Source of the DNA: an uncultured Ralstonia sp.
GTDB taxonomy: Bacteria > Pseudomonadota > Gammaproteobacteria > Burkholderiales > Burkholderiaceae
Length of the DNA: 43,999 nucleotides
Direction of reading: 5' to 3'
NCBI GenBank assembly: GCA_913056305.1
Contig: CAJXMR010000021.1
Coordinates: 1 to 43,999 of the forward strand
Shown piece by piece: positions 26,295-33,461 of the stretch (position 1 is the first letter of the stretch; every line of letters starts with the position of its first letter). Both the position numbers and the translations under genes were made by a program. Below the pieces are notes generated by a model, which had not been told where the DNA came from, did no database searches, and saw only the letters and a program-made list of their open reading frames with translations.

Positions 26295-27875
26295 TTAACT
26301 GACCTTGCGCTGCGCGTTCTGCCAATACTTTTCCCTGACCGTGCGCCGCAGCACCTTGCCAACCACCGAGGTCGGCAACTGATCGACGAACACCAGCGAC
26401 TTCGGTGCCTTGTGTCCGCCGAGCTTGGCCTTGACATGGGCGATCAGTTCCGCCGCTTCGACGGACATGCCTAGCCGCAGCATGACTTCGGCATGCACGG
26501 CCTCGCCCCAATCCGCGTGCGGCACACCGACCACAGCGGACATCAGGACGGCCGGATGCGAGGCCAGCGCCGCCTCGACCTCGACCGCATACACGTTGAA
26601 GCCACCGCTGATGATCATGTCCTTCAGGCGGTCGACGATGTACAGGAAGCCGTCTGAGTCGATGTAGCCGAGATCGCCGGATTTCCAGGCGCCGTCCACG
26701 AATTCGGCCGTGGTGGATTCAGGGTTGTTGTAATACCCTTTGATAACCGCCCGACTGCGGATGCGAATCTCTCCACACTGGCCTGCCGGCAACGGTTTGC
26801 CGTGTTCGTCGGTGATGAATACCTCGACGCCCGGTGTCGCCCTCCCCGCCGAAGACAGATGCTCCATTCCGTCTCCGGTGCAGTGTTCCGCCTTATCGAG
26901 CACCGATACGAACATCGGCACCTCGGTCGCGGCATAACCTTGCGTGAAAATCGACCCGAAACAGGCGATCAGCTCTTCCAGTTTGGACGGGCTCATCGGT
27001 GCTGCGCCGTAGATCAGGGTGGTCAGTGACGAGAAATCGCGCGGGTTGGCACGCTGCAGTTCAAGCAGCCGATACAGCACCGTCGGCACCAGGAAGGAAT
27101 GCGTGATGCGCTGCTCCTCCACGGTTTGTCGCCATTGCTCGAGATCAAGCTGATTGAGGGTCACGTTGGCGCCGCCCGCATAGAACGTGGGGATGAAGGC
27201 GATCAACGTGCCGTGGGAAAGCGGCGCCACGTGCAGCATGCGCGCATTGCCGTTGAAATTGAAATCCGGGTTGATGAAGCAGCCGTCCCGGCAAGCCATC
27301 AGATTGTCGATCGAGTACTGCGCGCACTTGCCCTTGCCGGTCGTGCCACCGGTGAAGCGCAGCATGAAGATGTGCTCCTGGTCGTCGAGTTCAACGTCGA
27401 CGTCAAGCTCGGATGCCGCTTCGACCAGCTTCCAGAACACGTGCACGCCCGGGCGGGCGGCTTGCTCATGCGTCGGCTCATCCATGACGACGATCTCGCA
27501 ACCGGCCGCGCGCAGCATGGCGTAGTAAACGTCCAGCAGGCGCGTCTCGATAAACACCACCTTGGGCTTGACCATGTCAATCTGGCGCGCATGTTCTTCC
27601 GGCGCATCGCGCAGATTGGTCAGGACAACCGTCCCTTCCTGCTTGAGCACGGTCGGCAGCATCAGCAGGCTCAGGTTGTCGTTGTCCAGGATGAGTAGGA
27701 ACTTGTCGCCATTACCGACCCCGAGCGGGTTACGCAACGCATCGGCGATGCGGTTGGTCAGCAGGTGATAGTCGTGATAGCTGTAACTGCGCTTGCGCTC
27801 CACGTTGATGATCGCCTGCCGGTCGCGGCAGCGCTGCGCCATGAGGCGCATGACACGGCTAAAGTTCATTTTCAT
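26295..27875 (-). CDS. AMP-forming acyl-CoA synthetase/ligase
   Basis: A 526-residue member of the ANL adenylating family that activates a carboxylic acid with ATP and CoA. The ATP-binding motif FTGGTTGKGK is at about 174-183. GYAATEVP is the A5-type motif. SGDLGYIDSDGFLYIVDRLK and DMIISGGFNVYAVEVE are the A7/A8 motifs. The catalytic lysine is in PTSVVGKVLRR near the C-terminus. The acid is not evident from the sequence, but the gene sits between an alcohol/aldehyde oxidation pair and beta-oxidation genes, so it likely activates the acid made by them. AGGAG lies 6 nt before the ATG. Confidence 0.92.
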   Translation of the reverse strand: MKMNFSRVMRLMAQRCRDRQAIINVERKRSYSYHDYHLLTNRIADALRNPLGVGNGDKFLLILDNDNLSLLMLPTVLKQEGTVVLTNLRDAPEEHARQIDMVKPKVVFIETRLLDVYYAMLRAAGCEIVVMDEPTHEQAARPGVHVFWKLVEAASELDVDVELDDQEHIFMLRFTGGTTGKGKCAQYSIDNLMACRDGCFINPDFNFNGNARMLHVAPLSHGTLIAFIPTFYAGGANVTLNQLDLEQWRQTVEEQRITHSFLVPTVLYRLLELQRANPRDFSSLTTLIYGAAPMSPSKLEELIACFGSIFTQGYAATEVPMFVSVLDKAEHCTGDGMEHLSSAGRATPGVEVFITDEHGKPLPAGQCGEIRIRSRAVIKGYYNNPESTTAEFVDGAWKSGDLGYIDSDGFLYIVDRLKDMIISGGFNVYAVEVEAALASHPAVLMSAVVGVPHADWGEAVHAEVMLRLGMSVEAAELIAHVKAKLGGHKAPKSLVFVDQLPTSVVGKVLRRTVREKYWQNAQRKVS

Positions 27876-27954
27876 TGCAGTCTCCTAGGCTTTTCTTGCC
27901 CACCCACTCCGTCGGAGAGCGGGATTATTGTTATTCCGAGTGGTTACCTCGGGG

Positions 27955-28731
27955 TCAACGTGCACGCAAGCGGGCCGCCGCGTCGAGGCGGATCGTGTGC
28001 GAGTTCAGGTAGGCGTTCTCGATAATGAAGGCGCAGCAGTGCGCGAACTCACGCATGTCGCCGAGGCGCTTCGGCGCTTCGATCTGTGCCTTGAGCGACG
28101 CGACAATCTTTTCGTCGAGCGACTTCACCATCGGCGTCAGGAACAGGCCAGGCGCGATGGCGTTGACGCGGATACCAACGTCGCCGAGTTCGCGCGCGGC
28201 CGGGCTGTTCATCCCGAGCAGCGCCGCCTTGGAGGCGGCATAGGCCATCTGGCCGATTTGGGCCTCATAAGCCGCGCCAGACGAGATGTTGATGACCACA
28301 CCGCGCTCTTCTCCGGCCTCTGGCGCGTTCTTGACCATCTGCTCAGCGCACTTCGACATGACGTTGAACACGCCGTTGATGTTGACGTTAGTCACCATCG
28401 CAAACTTGCCAAGCGGCGTGGCCTTGCCTTCCTTGCCGAGCACCTTGCACGGCGCCGGAATCGCGGCGGCGTTGATGCACACGTGCACCGTGCCGAAGCG
28501 CGCGACGACGGCTGCGACGGCAGCTTGCACCGATTCTTCGCTGCTGACGTCGGTCTGCACGAACATGACATGCTCGGCGCCGATCTCTTCGACGGCCTTG
28601 ACGCCGGCTTCGGCGTTCATGTCGAAAATGGCGACGCGCGCGCCCTTTTCCTGCACCATGTAACGGGTAGTGGCCAGACCGAGGCCCGAGGCGCCACCAG
28701 TGATGACGATGACTTTCTGTTCGATACGCAT
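27955..28731 (-). CDS. SDR 3-hydroxyacyl-CoA dehydrogenase 2 (HSD10-like)
   Basis: A 258-residue short-chain dehydrogenase most like 3-hydroxyacyl-CoA dehydrogenase type 2. The cofactor motif is TGGASGLG (about 11-18). The NAD-favouring acidic residue is in VAIFDMNAE. NAAA stands in place of NNAG, as in HSD10. The catalytic Ser151, Tyr164 and Lys168 are in ISSGAAYEAQIGQMAYAASK. The HSD10 family oxidises 2-methyl-3-hydroxyacyl-CoA in isoleucine-type degradation, in keeping with a branched substrate. It belongs to the upstream half of the operon with acyl-CoA dehydrogenase 2 and thiolase 2, which together form a second beta-oxidation set. Confidence 0.88.
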   Translation of the reverse strand: MRIEQKVIVITGGASGLGLATTRYMVQEKGARVAIFDMNAEAGVKAVEEIGAEHVMFVQTDVSSEESVQAAVAAVVARFGTVHVCINAAAIPAPCKVLGKEGKATPLGKFAMVTNVNINGVFNVMSKCAEQMVKNAPEAGEERGVVINISSGAAYEAQIGQMAYAASKAALLGMNSPAARELGDVGIRVNAIAPGLFLTPMVKSLDEKIVASLKAQIEAPKRLGDMREFAHCCAFIIENAYLNSHTIRLDAAARLRAR

Positions 28732-28768
28732 GATGTGGTGTCCTTTATGTGTCCGTCAGCGGTTCAAT

Positions 28769-29923
28769 TTAGAAGGCCGACACACCGGTCAAGGCGCGGG
28801 CAATAATGAGTTGCTGGATTTCACTCGTGCCGTCGGGGATAGGCATGAGGATGGCCTCGCGGGCCAGGCGCTCGACGGGAAACTCTTTGGTCACGCCATT
28901 GCCGCCGTGAATCTGCACGGCTTGTCGGCAAACACCCACGGCCATCTCGGTGGCGTAGAGCTTGGCCATCGAGCATTCCATGTCGGAGCGCACACCTGAG
29001 TCGACCATGCTCGCTGCGCGGTGAATGAGCAGACGGGCCGCGTCGACTTGCGTGGCCATGTCGGCGATTTTTGCTGCGATCAATTGGTGGCCGGCGATGA
29101 CCTTGCCATGCTGGCGACGTTCCTGGCTATAACGAATCGCCTCGTCGAGCGCGCGGCGAGCGATGCCTAGCGACTGTGTACCTACGTGCATCCGGGCGCG
29201 TTCGAACAAGGCCAACGTGTTGCGCAATGCTTCTCCTTCTTTGCCGATCACGTTGGTGACGGGCACTCGCACGTTGTCGAGGAAGATCTGGGTGGTCGAT
29301 TGGCCGTTCAAGGCGATCTTGTCGATGCCACGCACTTCGTACGGATGTTCCTTACGGTCCAGCAGGATGTGGGTGAGGCCGTTCTTGGGGTCGTCGCTGG
29401 TGCGGCAGGTACAGATGAAGACGTCGGAATATTCGCCGCTGGTGATCCAGGTCTTTTCGCCATTGATGACGTAGTGGTCGCCGTCGCGGCGGGCGCGCGT
29501 CTTCACCTCCATCACGTTCGAGCCTACGTCCGGTTCGGAGATGCCGAAACTTGCGAACAGTTCTCCCTTCAGCAGTCCTGGTAGGTAGCGCTGCTTGAGG
29601 TGTTCGGGCGCAAGACGCTCCATCACCGAGGAGAAGACGGTATTAATGAGAATCGGAGAGCAGACGTCGAGCGAGGTATAGACCAGCTCCTCGAACAGCA
29701 TCAGGTGCGTGAGCCAGTCCAGTCCCATGCCGCCGTTTTCTTCGCTGATCGGGGCCGTGATAAGCCCGTACTTCACCAGCTCGCGCATGAAACCAGCCAT
29801 CATCTCGCGCGGGATGAACTTCTCGCCATGCTTCTTGAGTGCTGGCTCTACTTCGGTATCGAGGTAACGGCGCAAACCGTCAATGGCCATCTGCTGTTCT
29901 TCGGTTCTGAATACGTATCCCAT
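28769..29923 (-). CDS. Acyl-CoA dehydrogenase 2 with Asp at the catalytic base position
   Basis: This 384-residue acyl-CoA dehydrogenase has FASFGISEPDVGSNVMEV, YVINGEKTWITSGEYSD, YSQERRQHGKVIAGHQ and VQIHGGNGVTKEFPVERL in the normal order. In the C-terminal motif PIPDGTSEIQ, Asp364 replaces the Glu that is the base in medium- and short-chain enzymes. The alternative helix-G position (FERARMHV) is Ala, so Asp364 is the only obvious candidate base. That could shift substrate preference or rate. ATG 29923 has AAGGGGG 5 nt upstream; the thiolase 2 stop is 10 nt upstream. Confidence 0.9.
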   Translation of the reverse strand: MGYVFRTEEQQMAIDGLRRYLDTEVEPALKKHGEKFIPREMMAGFMRELVKYGLITAPISEENGGMGLDWLTHLMLFEELVYTSLDVCSPILINTVFSSVMERLAPEHLKQRYLPGLLKGELFASFGISEPDVGSNVMEVKTRARRDGDHYVINGEKTWITSGEYSDVFICTCRTSDDPKNGLTHILLDRKEHPYEVRGIDKIALNGQSTTQIFLDNVRVPVTNVIGKEGEALRNTLALFERARMHVGTQSLGIARRALDEAIRYSQERRQHGKVIAGHQLIAAKIADMATQVDAARLLIHRAASMVDSGVRSDMECSMAKLYATEMAVGVCRQAVQIHGGNGVTKEFPVERLAREAILMPIPDGTSEIQQLIIARALTGVSAF

Positions 29924-29933
29924 GGCTGCCCCC

Positions 29934-31175
29934 TTATTGGTTCGCCAGAATGTTGATAGCCACGACCGCCTCTTCGATGCCATGCAGACCGCCGCCGTTT
30001 TCCTGGATTGCGACGCGTGCGCCTTGGACTTGGCGCTGGCCGGCTTCGCCGCGCAGTTGCATTACCAATTCATGGATCTGGCCGAGGCCAGTCGCGCCGA
30101 TCGGATGGCCTTTCGATTCCAGACCGCCGGATGGGTTGATCGGGATACGTCCGCCAACCGTGAAATCGCCACGCTCGGCAGCAGGGCCGCCTTCGCCGAA
30201 CGGCACCAGCATCAGTGATTCGGCATTGAGGATTTCACCCATGGCGGCGGCGTCATGCACTTCAGCGACGCTCACGTCCTTCGGCGACACGCCGGCTTGC
30301 TCGTAGGCTTTTTTCGCAGCCAGATGGGCAACGATCTTGTCGGACTCGTCGACGCCGCGCGTGGACCCTGTCAGGATCACGCTGGCCAGCACGCGTACCG
30401 CGCGGGACGTACTTCCCTTAAGACGCTTCAGGCCGGCGGCATTGCACAGCACCACTGCGGCGGCACCGTCACTGATCGCTGAGCACATGGCCGTCGTCAG
30501 CGGGTAAGTGATCGGCGGCGATGCCAATACTTGTTCGATCGTGAACGGCTGCTGGAACTGGGCCAACGGATTGTGGACAGAATGCTGGTGATTCTTGGCG
30601 GCGACCGCTGCAATCTGGCGCTGGGTGGTGCCGTAGCGTTTCATGTGGCTGCGGCACATTGCTGCATAGACATCCATAAACACGCTGTAGGGCCGCTCGG
30701 ACGTTGTTCCCGGCGGCGGCACGATGCCTTCGCCCATGGCCAGCAGTGTTTTCTTGTTCTCTTCAACGGTCGAAACATCCCAGCCGGCGTCGAAGACGGA
30801 GAACATCTTGGCCTTGTCGGCGATGTTCATTTTTTCCGCGCCAACAGCCAGGGCCACGTCGCTGGCGCCCGCACGCAGTGCTTGCACGGCCAGGTTGAAT
30901 GCCGACGAACCAGACGCGCAGGCGTTTTCGACGGTGAATACCGGAATGCCCTCGATGCCAATGCGGCGCATGGCGATCGGACCCGGAATGCAGGTCTGCC
31001 CCTGGAGCGAACCATTGGTCGCGGTGCTGTAATAGGCCGAACCAATGTCTGAGGTCTCGGCGCCGGCATCCTTCAAGGCGAGGCCGACGGCCTCGTCCAC
31101 CATGTCATACACGCTCTTGTCGAGCAAACGGCCGAACTTCGTCATGCCGATGCCGGCTACAAAAATATCGCTCAT
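29934..31175 (-). CDS. SCPx-like thiolase 2
   Basis: A 413-residue thiolase with the nucleophile Cys86 in VENACASGSSAFNLA, the histidine-bearing AEVHDAAAMGEIL and LESKGHPIGATGLGQ at the C-terminal end. It belongs to the same broad SCPx/thiolase-like group as the protein at 20591 but is only distantly similar, so the pair is not a recent duplication. It probably performs one of two thiolytic cleavages in the pathway. It lies between the crotonase-like gene and acyl-CoA dehydrogenase 2 with short gaps, and the start ATG has GGGG 5 nt upstream. Confidence 0.89.
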   Translation of the reverse strand: MSDIFVAGIGMTKFGRLLDKSVYDMVDEAVGLALKDAGAETSDIGSAYYSTATNGSLQGQTCIPGPIAMRRIGIEGIPVFTVENACASGSSAFNLAVQALRAGASDVALAVGAEKMNIADKAKMFSVFDAGWDVSTVEENKKTLLAMGEGIVPPPGTTSERPYSVFMDVYAAMCRSHMKRYGTTQRQIAAVAAKNHQHSVHNPLAQFQQPFTIEQVLASPPITYPLTTAMCSAISDGAAAVVLCNAAGLKRLKGSTSRAVRVLASVILTGSTRGVDESDKIVAHLAAKKAYEQAGVSPKDVSVAEVHDAAAMGEILNAESLMLVPFGEGGPAAERGDFTVGGRIPINPSGGLESKGHPIGATGLGQIHELVMQLRGEAGQRQVQGARVAIQENGGGLHGIEEAVVAINILANQ

Positions 31176-31219
31176 GCGATCCCCGCTTTAGATTGAATTG
31201 GAAGGACGGATGTCTGGAC

Positions 31220-32005
31220 TCAGCGGCCCTGGAATTGCGGTGCGCGCTTTTCGGCGAACGCCTGCAGGCCTTCCTGCATGTCGAAGCTGCGCAAATGGCG
31301 GCGCAGCATGACTTGTTCGTGCAGCAAGGCATCGTCGCGACTCTTGTCGGCGGAAGTGCGCGCGACTTCCCTCATGCGGCGCAGCGCAATCGGGCTCTTC
31401 TTGACGATATGTCCAGCCAGCTTCATGGCCGCTTCAGCCAGTTCGCCGTCGGCATGCACTTCTGCGACAAAGCCATAAGCCTTCATTTCGGCAGCCGACA
31501 GTGTCTTGCCCGTGAGCAGCAAATACACGGCGATGTTTTGGGGAATCAAGCGAGGCAAGACGGCTGCGCCGCCGGCGCCGGGGTAGACGCCGAAGTTCGC
31601 GTGCGCATCACCAATGTTGGCGCTTTCCGCAGCAATGACGATGTCGGCGCACATGGCCAGTTCCAGCCCGCCGGCCATCGTGACGCCGTTTAGTGCGGCG
31701 ATCACAGGCTTGGGGAAATTGCGCAGGCGTGTGAAGGTGACATCGGCGCGGTCGAGGAAATCGGCTTCGCCGGGGGCACCTTGCTGACTCTCCAGCACCT
31801 CCTTCAAATCGGCGCCAGCGCAAAATGCGGGGCCAGCCCCGGTCAGCACCAGCACGCGAATGGATTCGTCGGTGGCGATTTCCAACAGACGTCGATCCAG
31901 CTCGTTCAATAGCGCAAGATTCAACGCGTTCATCGCCTTGGGGCGATTGATGGTCAGGCGGGCGACGGAGCCGGCGGCTTCATACAGCAATACGTCTTCG
32001 GACAT
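31220..32005 (-). CDS. Crotonase-family protein lacking both hydratase glutamates; first gene of the operon
   Basis: This 261-residue protein has the enoyl-CoA hydratase/isomerase fold: LTINRPKAMNALN, the oxyanion segment FCAGADLKEV and GVYPGAGGAAVLPRL. By alignment with rat mitochondrial enoyl-CoA hydratase, the first catalytic Glu (in QPE) is His135 here (in GDAHANFG) and the second (in AMEMVLTG) is Tyr161 (in AVYLLLTG). Simple hydration is therefore unlikely. Other crotonase chemistries such as hydrolysis, retro-Claisen cleavage or isomerisation are possible. ATG 32005 has AGGAG 5 nt upstream. No gene precedes it on this strand for 1.4 kb, so the operon promoter should lie just upstream. 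Confidence 0.85.
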   Translation of the reverse strand: MSEDVLLYEAAGSVARLTINRPKAMNALNLALLNELDRRLLEIATDESIRVLVLTGAGPAFCAGADLKEVLESQQGAPGEADFLDRADVTFTRLRNFPKPVIAALNGVTMAGGLELAMCADIVIAAESANIGDAHANFGVYPGAGGAAVLPRLIPQNIAVYLLLTGKTLSAAEMKAYGFVAEVHADGELAEAAMKLAGHIVKKSPIALRRMREVARTSADKSRDDALLHEQVMLRRHLRSFDMQEGLQAFAEKRAPQFQGR

Positions 32006-32159
32006 GGCATCTCCTGATGACAATTGATTCTTTGGATGGAGTGCATCGTAGATAGGCCGAAGCTGCAGCGCCGTTCATTACAGCCAAAAATCTATGCCGC
32101 AGAACGAATTTTTAGGGACTAGCTCCTGCAAACACTGACTAGTGGAACGCTGGATGCCC

Positions 32160-32348
32160 ATGAAACAAAGCTCATGGCCTGGACCTGAGCAGCGCGAGGC
32201 ACGCGCAAGCGGTTATTTCCGGAGGAGATGGAGTGGGTGGTGCCGTGGCGGGAATTTTTTGGCGTCGATTGCGCCACATTCGACGATCAAGGCGACAGGC
32301 GGGCCGGCCGGCATTGGCATTGCAGAGCGAGAGCCTTCTCGAAGAATT
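32160..32348 (+). pseudogene. IS5-family transposase, frameshifted N-terminal remnant
   Basis: The start is ATGAAACAA. One reading frame gives RGTRKRLFPEEMEWVVPWRE, like the KTRREVFLxEMExVVPW segment near the start of IS5-type transposases. After a frameshift the next frame gives LASIAPHSTIKATGGPAGIG, like the following LIEPHYPKxGxGRPPxG segment. No catalytic DDE part remains. The remnant lies just upstream of the first gene of the catabolic operon, opposite in position to the IS6 remnant at its far end. Confidence 0.6.
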
Positions 32349-33461
32349 TGAGAGCCATTGGCGTTGTTCACCGCCCTGCCAATTCAATTCCACGCCGGCG
32401 TTAGCTGCGACTCGATATTGGCGCCCTACGCAAGCATCGAGCACCATGCCTCCCATTCGGAAGTGGTGCCTCTCAACATAACGCCGCGCTCAAACAGCAG
32501 CTCCTCAATGACCGACCGAGCGAATTCGTTTTCATCCGCTCATGCCACTCCTCAAGAGCCCGCCCATCGTGACAACGACTTCCGGATGCGTACGAGTGGC
32601 GAAGACTTCGATAACCGGACTGCCCTGGACAGCACCGCTGAAGGCGGCATGCTAGGCACGGGTTGTTCGCTACAAACGCAAGCCGAAATCTTCGTGCGTC
32701 ATCTTCACCGCTTCCTCGGTCACGCGGACGTTGGCCTGCGCCGTCGCGTACGGGCAGCGCTGCGGCGAGCAATGGCGCGCTTCTTCTACAGCCGGCGCAG
32801 TGTCGCCCATGCGCAGATGCGTCATCTGGCGATTCCATTGACTACGGTGCTTCGCTGTTTCTTGTGCCTCATTGCGGCTCGAGCGTGAACCTGCGCGCGC
32901 TCTTCCCGCTTCTTAGGTTTCTGTGCCTGACAGCCCAGACGAGCCCGCGCAGTGCCTGCTGATCGGCCTGTTGCACGACGGCTGTACACCGCTCCAGGAC
33001 TTCCTCCTCGGGAAACAGCATGAACTCCGCCGCGCTACCCAGAACCAGCGCGATATCGAACGGCGAGCCCGCCGCAAGCGCGTGCCGCAGAAGGCTGGAA
33101 AGGCGGCGTTCGATGGCGGTGCCGTCTGCGGCGTCCATTCGAATCCTGGCCACTGATGCCCGGATCAAGTGGAGCAGTTCACCGGAGTCAGGCTGGCGCC
33201 CCCAGACGGCTGCGCTCACGCGGGAACATGAAATCATCGCTACTTCTCACTGCAAATGGCTGAACCTTCTGGTACGCACCGGCCGCTCGCTGCGACGGCT
33301 GGTATCTGGCGCATGGTCAGCTCACACTCCATCGCCCCCGTTCTGGCAGAGTCTGCGCGAGGGCGTAGGAGACCACATGGCAGGACCTTTACGCCTGCCT
33401 AGCACTGCGCTCCGGCCGCATGAGCCTACCCAATGATTCCAGCGTTGCCCGGTCACGCGAC
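32349..33461. other. Gene-poor, decayed segment between the operon and the sulfatase gene
   Basis: I find no intact gene in this 1.1 kb. On the minus strand near 32420-32520, a fragment reading SVIEELLFERGVMLRG and EWEAWC weakly recalls IS6-type transposases. The minus frame 32869-33237 (122 codons) is open and codes for a plausible helical protein, but it lacks a clear ribosome site and I do not recognise it. The impression is of accumulated insertion and deletion debris. Confidence 0.45.

Noticed and set aside
32869..33237. 122-codon minus-strand open frame between operon and sulfatase
   Set aside because: It may be a real or decayed gene, but start signals are poor and no similarity is recognised; not strong enough to list as a gene.
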